From contig CM060174.1 in NCBI GenBank assembly GCA_030549775.1, forward strand, positions 27,656,117 through 27,720,116: a DNA stretch of 64,000 nt, written 5' to 3'. The notes below the pieces were generated by a model. The model made no database searches. It was not told where the DNA came from and saw only the letters and a program-made list of their open reading frames with translations. The stretch is from Tamarix chinensis (taxonomy: Eukaryota; Streptophyta; Magnoliopsida; Caryophyllales; Tamaricaceae). Shown piece by piece: positions 9,961-22,842 of this stretch (the stretch's first letter is position 1; each line of letters begins with the position of its first letter). The translations under genes were made by a program, and so were the position numbers.

Positions 9961-12099
9961 AGATATGACCATTATTATTAATTAAGGAAGGAAATACATC
10001 AACATATAGATAACAAGACCATCTCAATTGTTAAGATTCTCATTTTTCCTTAGAAACCCTAAATTCATAATTTAGACATAACTTGTCCCATATTGATCAT
10101 TTACCCACCAAATTTAGTATATCTTCCTCAAATATTATTGGAACTAACATACCTAAGATTCAAGTTCTAACTCTTACGTCTTATACATTCGATAATAGCC
10201 CCATCTCAACAGTTACTATTCATAAAGCTCCTAGACCCTAATTTCACAGGTAAGTCATAACTTTTCCCATAAAACTCATAAAATTACCAAATTCAATAAA
10301 AATCCCTAAAATGCCAGTATTAAAAATATATCATAAATTCATGGTCTAAATCTAACGTTTCACACATGTAATAATAAGATTACCATTTTAAGATTACTAT
10401 TCTCAATTTAGGCCATTTTCCCATTTTTGGGAGCTTACGATATTCATAATAACTCCAATAATTTCACATGAAATTATTAACATATTTTAATCCTCATAAA
10501 ATTTTAAAATACCAAAATTACCATATGAAAGCACATTGAACAAAATATTCTCGTAGATAGTTGAAAGCCCTTACTTTATAAAAATCTTATACCTTTAATA
10601 TCATTATTTCCTAGTACTCCATTTATCATCATACATATTAAATATAATTATGTTACACTTATCATTATTTATTTTGACCATAATACACTTCCATAAGTTG
10701 TAATCATCCACAAAAATGCAACCTAGTGTAGTAACATCTTATTAGCACATCTTTCGTTATTCATACTCTCTTTCTATCGTATAATCCATTTTATCATATC
10801 ATATCATTAAAAACATGAATTTAACCATATAACAATAATATCATGGTAATTACACATAGCCATAAAATCATTTAACACAAAACCCTAAAACATAAATTAG
10901 TATCCTTACTAAAATGGCTCTAGTCACTAAGCACACTTATCATATTCCACCTCTTTTAGAACCTCCAGAGTATCACCTAAGAATAATTAATAAACACAAT
11001 TACAATTAAATGATATAATTAAGGAGGGTATAAGGTAGTGGAAGGGTGAAAGAATGGGGAAAAACCATATTGAGGTTTATAAGAGTCTTGACCAAAATTA
11101 GTGCAACAAGGAGAGGATTTGGTTGTTTTGGCTAAAAGGTGGGTTGAGGTTTATAGTTTTTGTATGAAGGAGGGTGGTGGACTATTTTGTAAATGGATGA
11201 ATGGAGGTGGAAGGCTGCAATGAATATTTCCAAATGTAGGGTGGCAGTTTCAATCTTTTTGGTAGAAATGTAGGGGTGATGCAGTGAAAATGGCCAAAGG
11301 TGGTGGGGGTGTTGTGGTGAAAATGGCTGAATTTAGGGGGTAAGAATGGCTAGTGTTGATGGTTCTTGAAGGTTGAGTGTTTTTATTTTGGCATGAGGAT
11401 GGGGTGAGGGAATGATAAAGTTTGTCATTGGTAGGGGTGAAGGAATGGAAAATGCTGCTAGTAGTGGTGTTGGTGCATTAGTCGAGCTTATTGGTGGGGG
11501 TGATTTTGGATGGGTTTGGTTGAAGGCGAGGAGGGGGATAGGAGGAGGGAGAGGATATTTTTGGGTTGTAAATTTTTTATGGAAAATAGAGGGAGAAGGG
11601 GGTAGTTTTAGGAATTAAATGTGTCTTATATATATATATATATACCTACATGCATGTAGGAAAGGAACAAGAGAGTTGGTGATTGAGCAAAAAATCAACC
11701 TCAACCCATAAGTTGAGGAGGGGTGAGTTGATGGGGTAGGGGGTAGGCTTGGTATGGGAGGCTTGGACGTAAGAAGAAGAGAAGAGGAGAGGAGAGGATC
11801 GATAGGGGAAAAAATAAAATAAAATAAGGAAATGAGAAGAAAAAGAAAAAGGGAAATGACAAGGTGTTGGTTTATATTTGCATTTAGGTTAGGGAATTAG
11901 GATAATTAAATTAAATTATTATCTAGGATTAGGTTTGGTTTAGAAAAAATCTTAATATCATGGAATAAAAAATTAGAGTTAGACTATGATTTAGGACTAG
12001 AGAGTTAGGGTAAGATAGAAATATTAATTTTTTGATAATAGAATTAGGTTATGATATTAATTACTTAGGATTAAGCTTAGCTAAAATATGGGTCATTAC
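9961..12099 (-). mobile_element. Long-LTR family fragment (minus), U5 end missing
   Basis: Reads like the other minus-orientation long LTRs: an A-rich stretch with scattered short repeats, then a tract that is purine-rich on the plus strand at about 11030-11860, a TATA box, and a right end GGGTCATTACA at 12099, the U3 start in minus orientation. The TGTAACACCC end expected on the left is absent. The small frame at 11412-11618 is purine-tract low complexity, not a gene. Confidence 0.6.
11628..11645 (-). promoter_or_regulatory. TATA-rich core of a long LTR
   Basis: An alternating TA run of about 18 bp just upstream (minus strand) of the pyrimidine-rich tract, in the place where other members carry a TATA box. 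Confidence 0.35.
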
Positions 12100-12127
12100 A
12101 CTATTAGTATTTCCCATGGACAATCAA

Positions 12128-12897
12128 TGTAACACTCCCAAAATTTACTATTGAAAAATTTTATTTGAATTAAGAATTAGTAGAAGAAAAATCGTAAATT
12201 TCAGGGAAGTTACCGCCAAACTTAGTACCAGACTGGTTTCCTTCCATTGATCCAATACCAAGTGCTAAGGTTAAAGAGGAAAAAAATACAATTTACACAG
12301 ATTCAAACTTTCATTTAAATCAAAGTAGTGTGTTAAAGCCATTACCAAAGATAAAAAACCCAATATTAGTGGTTATAAGAGTAAAATCATTAGCTAAATA
12401 AATAGTAAAGTTAAAAGAGAAACCCTAAAAAGATTACCAGACAATCCTTACACTCTTACCTAACAATATCTTAAATAGCACTTGCAGCTAACATACAAGG
12501 GACTCAACCCATTGAATAGGTAGGGGCCCACAAATAGAATCTTTCAGTACTATGTTACTGAGTAACCCCTTTATAACAAATTAAAAGGCGGGGCCTACAT
12601 ACAATACATCATACTTAAACAAATGTAACGATAATATCATACACGAGCATATAAATAATAACAACCACATAAGAGCGATTACACATAGCAACCAATAAGA
12701 ATTGTACAATACAAAGTTCATTTTCTTAGAATCTCCATCACTTAACAAGAGTGATAGGAACTATGGCCATACTTATACTATATCAACATATCATAAGGAT
12801 AAAAGTAACACTTTTTGTCTTAAGCCCTTAATTAAACATTATTCAACATTATCTCTTGAATTATATCCATGTGAGTACGACAACCCTACTATTATTG
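12128..12897 (-). mobile_element. Long-LTR family fragment (minus), U5 end
   Basis: Begins TGTAACACTCCC at 12128 and carries the family's U5 landmarks: TTACCGCCA, TTAGTACCAGACTGGTTTCC, CCAATACCAAGTGCTAAGG and, near 12870, GTGAGTACGACAACCCTACTATTAT, which also opens the minisatellite of solo LTRs D and H. It stops abruptly near 12897, beside a different LTR. Confidence 0.7.
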
Positions 12898-12948
12898 ATT
12901 TGTATGGGAATGTGGAATTATTAAATTAGTAAAACTAATCCTTAATTA

Positions 12949-13875
12949 TGTTGGAATTAAGAAGAATAAGTCTCAAAGGTGATGAATTAATGATGTAAGG
13001 ATTAGAATAAGCTAGAATAATGAAGATGATGATTTGATGATGGTGATGATGATTTGATAATGATGATTCAAATTTGATGGATGAATGATGAATATGATTT
13101 GATAATGATGAGATGAGGATGATGATAATTTGATGATTAGGGTTTGATGATGGATGGTTTCATTTGTTAGGGTTAGGGTTAGGGTTTGGTTTTGAAAATT
13201 AGGGTTAAGGTTTTGAATTAGGGTTTTGATTTTGGGATTTTTTTGGATGATGAATATGGCTAATAATGGCACAGGTTCTAGATTTTAGAAGATAATACTT
13301 AACCTTTAATTCACATAGATAAAGAGATTAAGGGTTTCAAGATTAATCATTCACCTAGACTTGATTAAACCTTAGTTGAACTCACACATAATTCAATAGC
13401 AATATTTACATTTAACTTCAATTCAATCAATGATCTATCATCAATCATGGGGTTTATGGCTTTATATAGCCAAGGCTACTAATTACAAGATACTAGCTAA
13501 AAGATATAATTCTTCAAAAGATACCTAGCTAAAAGATACTAAAATATAGAATATTCTTTAAAAAGGTAGATTTATGCTAATTTATTCTCCAACTAATCTA
13601 TAACTTTAATAATTAATAAATTAAATAACTAAATCAACTAATGTGCATGCCCAAGGTGCATTTTATTCCCCCATTCATGTAGTAATTCCTCTATACATGC
13701 CACACATGCCATGCACATACACGTATATGCCAAGTAACTTGTATGGTAAGTTTCATCTATTACTAGCATCATAACCACCTGTTTGTCTTCAATTTTGTGG
13801 GATATCTTTTCTAAATGAAGAGCAGTTTGTTCCATAATGATGAATGCCAATTCTTGAATGTTTGATCCTGCATCA
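12949..13875 (-). mobile_element. 3' LTR of a decayed Ty3/gypsy element (minus)
   Basis: On the minus strand it begins TGATGCAGGATCAAAC at 13875, just after the AAGGGAAGA polypurine tract, close to the start of E's 3' LTR (TGATGTAGGAGCATG). It contains a TATA box at 13461-13468. The left end is set tentatively at TGTTGG (12949). A short (TTAGGG)3 run lies at 13167-13184. The small frame 13638-13850 lies inside this LTR and is not treated as a gene. Confidence 0.6.
13461..13468 (-). promoter_or_regulatory. LTR TATA box
   Basis: TATATAAA on the minus strand about 410 bp inside the 3' LTR, followed by AGCC as in other plant LTR promoters. Confidence 0.45.
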
Positions 13876-14430
13876 TTCTTCCCTTGTTGGCTTTAGTTTT
13901 CCCTCAAATTTGCATTACTATAGTAGAGGGATAATGTCTCCAACATTGAATATCTTTAATACCCCACCATATGAATCTAATAAATCTAGCTCATAAGCAC
14001 TTTCCCTAAACTTTAAAAATACTTTGAAAGGACCATTGGCTTTTGTCATAAGCTTGTTTTTCCTTAGATTAGGAAATATCTCCGTCCTCAAGTGCAACTA
14101 TACCAAATATCCCAGTTAAAAAACATGTTGACTCCTATGCTTATTTGCTATTGTCATGTATACTTCATTCACCTTATCAATATTGTACTTGATTTTTTTA
14201 TGAATTTTTTGAAATAACTCCACTATCTCTTGTGTATCATAACTCTTCACTTCACCTTTCTTCAATGGTACCATATCAATAGGTATATATGGATTAATAC
14301 CATATACTATCTTAAACCCCAAAAGCTTTGCATCCACCATGGTAACTACCATGGTTCTCATAGATAATGTATTTGCCACAAAATTCTCTTTCCCATCCAT
14401 ATGTCTTTTAGAGAACACACATTTTTGCAA
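13876..14430 (-). pseudogene. Integrase C-terminal remnant (minus)
   Basis: The frame 14116-14430 shows FKIVYGINPYIPIDMVPL and IANKHRSQHVF, matching the region after the catalytic core in chromovirus-type integrases. Sequence down to 13876 continues with a degraded GPFKV/FNVGD-like tail that ends at the polypurine tract. The catalytic core itself is missing: RNase H joins this segment almost directly, so there is an internal deletion near 14350-14440. Confidence 0.75.
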
Positions 14431-14439
14431 TAAGCTTAT

Positions 14440-14800
14440 TCACTTAGCATGTCTCGGAATCACCTTCTTTTGACCATGTAGATACTTCAAACTCTCATGA
14501 TCCGAGTGAAGTACAAAAAGCTTGGGTCTCAAGTAATAGCTCCGTGTCTCCAAACAATGCACAATATAACAGAACTCTTTATCATAGATCAAATAGTTGA
14601 TTCTTGCACCATTCAACTTTTCACTAAAGAAAGTAGTCGATTTCCTTTGTTGTGAGAGAACACCCCCAATGCCTACACTACTAGCATCACAAGTTACTTC
14701 AAACAATTTATCAAAACAGGATAAAGATAATACTGATGCATTTGAAAGCTTTGTCTTCAAGTCTTCAAAATCCTTTTTTTCTTGATCATTTCAATGGAAC
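14440..14800 (-). pseudogene. RNase H remnant (minus)
   Basis: FEVTCDASSVGIGGVLSQ carries the first catalytic Asp. It is followed by FFSEKLNGARINYLIYDKEF and LHSDHESLKYLHGQKK with the later Asp. Upstream is a tether resembling APITQMMKKGEF. Stops at either side break it from RT and integrase. It is homologous to the RNase H of element E at 25690-26000. Confidence 0.8.
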
Positions 14801-15262
14801 TCTCCTTTCTTCATCATTTGTGTGATAGGTGCTGCAATAGTAGAGAAGTCTTTGATGAACTGCCTCTAGAATGAGGCGAACCCATGGAAACTTCAAACTT
14901 TATGGATATTAGTAGGAATAGGCTGCGTTTGGATAGCTTATACCTTTGATGGATCAACTCTAATACCATCTCCACTCACAATATAGCCAAGAAAAACTAC
15001 ACTCTCCATCATAAAATTATATTTCTCCAACTTACCATAGAGCTTTACCTCTCTAAGCTTGTCAAATATCCTCTTTAAGTGTTGTATGTGCTTGAACTCA
15101 CTCTTACTATATACCAAGATATCATCAAGGTATGTAGTATTAAATATTAGATTAATCATATTTTCAAGATATTTAATAAAAATGACATATATCCCTAAAA
15201 TGCTTACAGTTTGCATTAGATTCAAAGGTTGGCCACAACCTTTAAACTTTAAATTGTTGGAT
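14801..15262 (-). pseudogene. Reverse transcriptase C-terminal remnant (minus)
   Basis: YLDDILVYSKSEFKHIQHLKRIF has an intact YLDD box, and REVKLYGKLEKYNFMMESVVFLGYIVSGDGI follows. The fingers and palm N-terminal half are not found upstream; another LTR begins near 15269. Homologous to the RT of E (YLDNILVYSESKKDNI), so the two elements belong to one lineage. Confidence 0.8.
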
Positions 15263-15268
15263 ATCATA

Positions 15269-17192
15269 ATTATTAACCAAGTATGAATATTAAATATAGG
15301 TGAATAGTAATTTTTGGTAAAAAAAATATTCTTCATTTTTAGATTTAAGCTTCTTAGTATAAAATGACATTTGTTATCGGTCCATGAAAATTATTTTTTT
15401 GAATATTTAATTTCTATAAATTTGATGTAGAACCTTCTTTTGACTTATTAAGCTATTTATATCTACTTTTTATATATTTTAGACTTACCAAAAAATTGTG
15501 GCTTTTGGCCTTTTTGATCTAGTTTTAAGGTACTTAAACCTTTGAAAATGGTTTCACATCTTTAAAAGTGTATTTTAGTCAACTATTAACTAAATAGATA
15601 AATAATGACATATGTTGGAATTTAAAGCTTGTTGGACTAAGTTTGGCTTTCAATTTTTTTCAAAATTAATTGGTAAGAGATATATTGTTTTAATTGTTTA
15701 AAATTATTTCTTATGGCCTTTAACCTTTGATTTTGGATTTTTTTTTCTAAAGTTTTGAGGGATATTATGATATGTGTTGATCTTCTAAATCATCGATTTT
15801 CTTTGTTTGGGGTGATCCCTAATCAATATTAAAGGTTTTGTATTAACTTTAAACACTTATGTTATGCAGTACGTTTTGGTTGACATTTCAAAACAAATTC
15901 CTCTAGGCCCTTCATTTTTCATTCTCATAAAATAGTGGAGGCTACTATTTACATGGTATCTTAGTGAATTGTATACTCTATATGACCTTTAAAATCTATA
16001 GAGAGTATACAAACCTAAGGATCAAGATAGCTTTCGTCAGACTACTTTGATTAGATTACATTTGTAGTGGACAGGATATCCAACCTTTGGAAAATTTTAA
16101 AGTTCTAAGCTAGGAAAATGTTGGATTCCTCGTACAAAACCCTCATAGTATATGTTCATTTGTAGTGGAGTGGGATTCTTATATAGTTTCTATTTTTACA
16201 CTTGAATTTTTTCCATTTTAGTAGAACGTTGGAGTCTATACATGCTTTCAACTGTTATGGCCTTATTATTATGCACTTAGCTTTTGTCTATTCATGGTAG
16301 GGTATTATCCCTATATGCCTTGTCACTATTGTTTGTGCTATATGGGTTTTATCCATTAGTGGTAAGACTAGATATATAGGCTTGTGGCTTAAAGTTTGTG
16401 CCCATATGTCTAGGGTGTATATGACTTACCTTGAATGTGTCTTTTAGCCTTATGCCCTTATACAACTTGCTATTATGCTTGTGCCCTTAGCCTATATGTC
16501 CATTATGGTAGGAATAATATCCTTAAATGATTGAAATGCATGCTAGAAAAGCATATAGACTTTTCTTGATTCCTCTCCATTCTTATCAAATCCTTTTCAT
16601 ATTATTTTCTACCCTAGGATGCTAGCTTGAAGTTGTTCTATGTGGTTAATTGTTAGTATGTACCATGTTTACTTTCTTACAAGCATGATTTATGAGTATT
16701 CCTCTATTTTAGCACTATCCATGATTATTTCTCCATCTCAACATAAAATATGTGTATTATGTCGGCTTTCTATCACTTGTAGTAGGTTATGCTTACTCAG
16801 TACACTCTCTGTATTAATACTCTTATGCAGGTTCCTTATGTTTTCCCTATGTGGGGTTGTGAGTGTCAAGTCCTAGGTTAGCTCAATAAGCATTTTGGTT
16901 TTGATCCTAAAAATCATGTATTCTATTTTATTTTTCTCTTGTTGAGCTCTGTTATATCTTGTATATATTTTTCATACTTTTTTAAGTCTTATATTAAACT
17001 CAAGTATGATGACAAATACACCTGCCTCTTAGGATATGAGTTTACTTTTTAGCTTAGAACTCAAAAATTATTAGGCGGTGGTTATACCTCTTTTATATTA
17101 GATGTGGCGGTAGAAACTTTCATTTTCAATTTAGCTTCCACAAAATGTATTGTAAAATAAAAAAAATTGGTTATAAAAATAGGGGTGTTACA
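15269..17192 (+). mobile_element. Long-LTR family member (plus), boundary uncertain
   Basis: Ends in plus orientation with GTGGCGGTAGAAACTTTC, a TTAGCTTCCAC block and AGGGGTGTTACA at 17192, all family U5 landmarks. It also has the TACTCAGTACAC motif near 16795. TCATA occurs at 15264-15268 and 17193-17197 and could be a target-site duplication, but the left end ATTATTAACC is a poor match to the family's TGTAATACC, and the pyrimidine tract is missing. Confidence 0.5.
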
Positions 17193-17660
17193 TCATAGAT
17201 ATTTGAATATTCAGTGAGACACCAAAGGGTCCAAGATGTTATGATTTTTCCATCATTGGACTTGATTCTCAGTATTTATTTGATAGCCCTTGTGCTTCCA
17301 AACTTAGAATTTTTATATAAATTTACATACTATTTTAGGTACTTATAAATTTAATTTTTTTTATTTTAATTATATTCTTCATTAAAAAATAACATAATAA
17401 TAAATAAATAAAACATGAAAAAGAAAAGCTTATGAAGAATTTGAGAATTGACTTTTCTAAAGAGACTTTTTTTTAAAGTTACACATAAACTATCTTTCTT
17501 TTTCTTCTTCTTTTGAAGAAATGGAGGGAGAAATAGGTTACTCCCTTCATCCCCATATTATAGTCCGTTATTAAAAAACTAACTTTTTACTAAATATAAT
17601 GAATAGGGGTTCTCATGTATGTCCTTAGTTAAGGAAGGAAATATGATTAGTCTTAATTAT
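17193..17660. other. Unassigned AT-rich sequence with a Stowaway-like end
   Basis: No coding sense seen. At 17541-17565, after TA, lies CTCCCTTCATCCCCATATTA, close to the Stowaway (Tc1/mariner) MITE end CTCCCTCCGTCCCA. No matching right end was found before E begins. Confidence 0.4.
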
Positions 17661-17990
17661 AGTTATTAAATAAAAGCATGCCTAGCACATGAGAAGCTAT
17701 CTTACTTGAGCATAGAGCCCATCATAATTAACATACTTGAAGGAATGGATTAAAAGTACTTAAATAGGTTTAATAAGGGTGTAACATATTTAAACATGAA
17801 TTAAGCCCACAATAAGGGATTAGAATTTCATTATTAAAAATTTAATTCAGCCAAATACAAGGCACATGAAACCTATGTAAGCAAAATGATACCAATCATA
17901 TTAAGTCCTTTAGGGTCACTATTTAATTTTTTTCCTTAGTATAGTTAGTTAGAAGTTTTATCTTGTTAGTGTGTTTTAGCTTTCTATTGT

Positions 17991-20900
17991 TGTAACACCC
18001 CCAAATTTACTACTGAAAAATTTCGTTTAAATCCTGATGTTTAGCGGAAGCAAAGGATAAAACCGTAAACTTGGGGGTATTACCGCCACACTTAGTACCA
18101 GACCGGTTCACTCCTACCGTTCCCGTACTAAGTGCTAAGGCTATATCTGATCAACCTTTAGTACAAAGTATCAAAAACGCAAGACAACATTTAAAATAAA
18201 TCCTTAACAAGAGGTAAGTCAAACAGAAGTTAGAATACGATTTAGGATTACAACCCTAGAATATGTTTCTCAAAACAGGAATGTAATACAAAATACAGCT
18301 AAACAAAAACAAATCCCGAAGGATCAATATCCGGATTGCCTACTCACTCAAGTCAAGGCTTCCACCCCAACACAGTATCCGATCTTAAACCTGCACAAGA
18401 GGTCTGCTCCCCACCATCGGTGGATCATCACAGGACCCATTCAACCAGTGTAGTATCAGTACGGGTCCAATACCGAGTAAGTCTCACTACCCTACCTTAT
18501 AGGAGAGATATCATCAAGTGTGTATTAAATTATAGTACAATACGTTAATACAATATCCTACATACTCACAACCCCCAGCATGAATCTTTCCATACACTCA
18601 TAGTAACATATAAAACATATGCAACATCCCATTTAACATATAAGCGTGGTATAACCAAAATATAAAGTGACTCATTATGCACATAAGCAGCATGTGGTAA
18701 TACATATAATAAAAGCTGGCCATGGTCCAATTAGACTTATTCTTTATTCTCATTAATAATATGTTCATTCCACACATATTCTTTAATAGTCCGTGTGAGT
18801 GCGGGAACCCCACTATTATAGCCGGTGGAATGGTCACTAGGGCCATGCCCTGCCACTATTATAGCCGGTGGACCGGTCACGAGGGTATCATACCCTGCCA
18901 CTATTATTTGTCGGTGGACTGGTCTGGCCCCGACTCACAAGGTGTTCCACTGTAAATATTTGTATCTTTCCCAGGTCTTATTATCATTCTGATTAGTTTG
19001 TTGAGCGCGGAATCCCCCACTATTATAGCCGGTGGAACGGTCATGAGGGCCATGCCCTGCCACTATTATAGCCGGTGGACCGGTCACGAGGGTAACATAC
19101 CCAGCCACTATTATTTGCCGGTGGACCGGTCTGGGTCCGGCTCAACATCTTTCTTTGTAAGTAGTTAATGTCTTAACATATCTTATTCAAAAGGTTTTCA
19201 CCATGGATATGCATAAATCATTCTCTTTATGCTTTACACATCACAACCAATAAAATTCCACATTCATAACTACACTTAAATCAATAATATACATGATAAC
19301 GCCAAACAACTCTAAGCAATCGTAACCAACCCTAATTGTCCACACCAACCCGTGGTTAACCACTCTCATCCCTACTTTACCATAACAACCGTACTTAGCC
19401 ATCCCAAACCTTAATTATCCTCAACAGTCACAATTAGTTACTCCATCCCTGCTTAATCACAATGTCCCAGAGTTAATCACTCCAAACCCTAATCCCATAC
19501 CATCATTAATACCTCCATAAAATCATAATACCACCATACAAACCCGAATACCACCATAAGCCATTAATACCACTATGAAATCATTAGTACCACCATACGA
19601 ACATTTATGCCACCATACAAACCCTAATCCCACCATACAAACTTCAAGACTCCCATGATGGTTCCCAACTCATATTACCATTTATCCTAGCATGCTTTCC
19701 TAGTGGGCCATAACATATTACATCATAAACATCATACATATAACTGTCATGCTTATGTCACGGAAGCACATATAGCATACCTCAATCTCCAAGCTGCGCT
19801 ACACATAAGACAAGGTATCCACAAATCATATAATACATGGCATAGCATGGCATACACAACATTCAACACATCCGTGTCACACATAGCACAAGGCCATTAG
19901 CTTCGTCCTTACTAATTACCCATAAGTAGAGGTAAGTAGAGACTTACCTGGATTCGAAGCTAGCTAAGCGAGATAAGAGGAAGAGAGATCACTAGCTCGT
20001 GGATCCACGAGAAAGCTTTCCTAGATCCGATAGAAATCGAAAACTAAATTAGAAACTATTCTATCAATCAATAATTCACATATTCTAATTAAATAAATAC
20101 AAACAAAACAAATGATCTTTCTTAGAAAACGTGTCCAAAACTTAGAACTTAAAAGCATAGCTTTATTAAGATTTAAGGTTAAAACTAAATCAAAACGGAT
20201 TAATACAAATATCACTTGGGACATTTCAACTTAATTTGGAAAGCTCGAGAAAGAATAATCGATCATAAGCTAATTTATCGAAAATAACTTATTTATTAGG
20301 TTTTACAACTAAATAGGTAACCTAACCATTTACATAGAACCAAATCCAAACCGATTAGGTAAAAGGAGAATTTAAATGATTTAAAACCCAAAGATAGAAT
20401 TCGATTAGATAAAACACACATAGCAAAATCAATTTTATAAAATCATCCCCAAAAATTAGGGTTTTTAATACCCATGACACAAACTCAAGTAATTCAATTT
20501 AATCAATTCAAATTAAAGGTATTTAGAAGCAATTAATACCATTTCCACTATTTCTATAAATTCAATTTTAGAAAAACAACAATACGAGTAATCGGTTTCA
20601 TAATTTCACTTGAAATTTAGGGTTTTAGGCCCGAAAATACAATTCGTTAAAATTCTGTAAATTTAATCAAATTGAATGTTTAGAAATGCAATTAGACACA
20701 TTTTATAACATATCAAATAATCAATTGCTCAAAATTAGTAAAAGAAATACACAATTTAGCACAATTAGGGTTTTCGAGCCCAGAACGCAAACCCGATCAA
20801 TTCTTATCAAAACATATCAATTGACGGTTCGAAAATGTAATTAAACATATTCTAATGTAATTTATATAGTCAATTGAATAAAATAACCCGATTACCCAAA

Positions 20901-22390
20901 TCAATTTAAACCCGCGGAAGTTTTGACCTAAAAATCCAATTCTGATCAATTACGTACAATTTTCCCAAATCAACACTTCCAATATAAAATTAAATACATT
21001 TTAAACAATATTATAAAATCAATTGAGCGGGACGGCTCAATTATACGACCCAATTTCATTACACCCCGAATTTGACCTAGGAACCAAATTTCGATAAAAC
21101 CTGCATAAATTTCTCAAATCGACGGTTCCAAAATGAAATTGGATACATTTTAAAATATATTGTATAATCAATTTGTCCGAAATCGCAAAAATGGACGGAT
21201 CCGAAAAATTCGGGCATAACCCGGCCAAAATCCAATTTTTCCAAAATCTCGACATAACAATACGATTAACCTATCCAAATCATTCTTACAGCACATATAT
21301 ACATAACCAAACAATCAATTTAGCTTTTTATAAGCTAATTCATACCCAATTAATCAAAATAAGGGTTAGGGTTTTTCGGAAATTATACCAATGAAATCAA
21401 CACAAATCGGGATAAGAAAATGCCGGAGAAGCTTCGTCGGGGAACGACAGTGGCTCGCCGGTGGTCAGCAAGGCTCGCCGGTGGCCGGGCGGTGGCGTGA
21501 CCAGCGCGGCCTGCGGCTGTTGCTGCTGTCCGCTGTTGCCGCGCGGCTTCAGCGGCTGCTTCTGTGGTGGTCGGCTGCGGCTGTTGCTGCTGCTGGTAGC
21601 TGCTGCGGCGGTGGTTGACGGCAGCAACCGGTCATGGCTAGCGAGGAGGTTGGAGTGGAGGAGCAGGGAGGAGGTGAGGGCTAGGGTTCTGGGGCTGCGA
21701 ACAGGGGCAGATCGGGAGAGGGGACTGACGGGAAAGAGAAGCAGGGAAAAGGAAAAGGAAGAGAGGGGGGTCGGGGAGCGAGGTTCTTTTTTTTTTTTTT
21801 TTACAAATACACATAAAATAAAATACAAAAAAATATAAAAATATTATTGGAAGATTTTATATAAAATTTATTTAACGAAAATTTATTTCGAACGGATCCG
21901 AAGGCTTAAAATTAATAAAAAGCTATATAAAGAATTTCGGAAACATTTTCGGAAGAATTTACCATCGAACGTAAAAATTTATATTATTTACGGAAATACA
22001 TTATAAGACCCTGAAATAATATTTAAAAACCTATAAGAAAATATTTAAGTCAAATTCTAATAAATCAAGACTAATTTTAATTACCGAAATCGGTTTTCCG
22101 CAAACTAAAAAGCGTAGAACGGAAGAAAATTAATTCCAAAAAGAAATTCTTAAATAAGTTCCGAAAATATATTTAATTTAAACTTCCCGAAAATATTACA
22201 TTCAATTAATTAAAACGTCGATAAAATATTACTTCCCGAAAATGATTAATTACATTCAATTATGAATTCGAAATCGTTGATAAATCCATAAAACGAATCG
22301 AAATTAAAATAATTAATTTTTTACATCAAATTACGCTAATAAAATCATTAAACTTAATAAATCTGGATTTTAAAAATACGGGGTATTACA
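17991..22390 (-). mobile_element. Solo LTR D of the long-LTR family, 4.4 kb
   Basis: Begins TGTAACACCCCC and ends GGGGTATTACA, flanked by ATTGT at 17986-17990 and 22391-22395. No primer site, gag or pol lies inside. On the plus strand the order is U5 landmarks (ATTACCGCCACACTTAGTACC), a minisatellite at 18791-19160, CCATACAAACCC-like short repeats near 19500-19650, a long A-rich stretch, a GC-rich CAGC/GCTG tract at 21420-21780 and U3. The 3' LTR of E shows the uninterrupted site at 51685-51689. The frames at 21391-21838 are low-complexity shadows of the GC-rich tract. Confidence 0.9.
18791..19160. repeat. Minisatellite of LTR D, two blocks of three units
   Basis: The unit core is CCACTATTATAGCCGGTGGA followed by a CGGTC and a CATGCCCTG-like spacer. 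Three units make a block that ends in a CCCGACTC-like phrase, and the block occurs twice (about 18791-18955 and 19003-19160). The same two-block array appears in solo LTR H. Confidence 0.85.
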
Positions 22391-22486
22391 ATTGTTGTGT
22401 AATAAAGTGAGATTTTATATGTCTTATTTTATGTTTTATCTTATCTTGTGTGTTAGAATATTGGACTTGAAGAAGGAAAACATGGT

Positions 22487-22494
22487 TATATAAA
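22487..22494 (+). promoter_or_regulatory. TATA box of E 5' LTR
   Basis: TATATAAA followed by CCACTT; the 3' LTR has CTATAAACCACTT at the same place (51784). Confidence 0.5.
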
Positions 22495-22829
22495 CCACTT
22501 GTAATTCACGTTCAAATCATATGACATGAATCAAGTTTTAGTCTTCTTCAACCTTGCTCTGTTTATGAGTTCTTCTATTATTAGTCATTCTTTATGGTGA
22601 AAATTTAAGAAATCATATATTTGAATAATATTTGATTTATCATCCACAATCATTACATATAATAATTGCCATTCATCATCATCTTCCAAAGCCTAACCGA
22701 ATCTCATTTTCAAATTATAATTTTACAAATCAAAAATCATTAATTATTGCAATTAATGTGGTTCTCTCACCACAATTGAAGCCTAATCCATATATTATCA
22801 TCTTTATTGTCCCATTCCTACATCAACTA

Positions 22830-22842
22830 TGGTATCAAATCC
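22830..22842 (+). other. Primer-binding site of E, tRNA-iMet type
   Basis: TGGTATCAAATCC lies four bases after the LTR end and matches the initiator-Met primer site TGGTATCAGAGCC with two changes. Confidence 0.75.

Larger units (their letters stand above)
17666..22825 (+). mobile_element. 5' LTR of E, interrupted by solo LTR D
   Basis: Own sequence is 17666-17990 plus 22396-22825. It matches the 3' LTR in order: AATAAGGGTGTAACATATTTAA, TATAGTTAGTTAGAAG, TATAAACCACTT, CATGAATCAAGTTTTAGTCT and the CATCATC-rich end. The start is decayed (TTAAATAAAAGCATG against TGATGTAGGAGCATG in the 3' LTR). It ends CATCA at 22825, four bases before the primer site. Confidence 0.78.

Noticed and set aside
13167..13184. 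(TTAGGG)3, telomere-like
   Set aside because: Only three units, not the plant TTTAGGG type, inside an LTR with many AGGGTTT phrases.
15264..17197. TCATA as proof of a solo LTR at 15269-17192
   Set aside because: The right end is good but the left LTR end is poor, and coding of the flanking RT does not resume after 17197, so the duplication may be chance.
21391..21838. 125- and 143-codon frames in LTR D
   Set aside because: Both strands are open across a GC-rich CAGC/GCTG tract; equivalent to the tracts in other LTRs.
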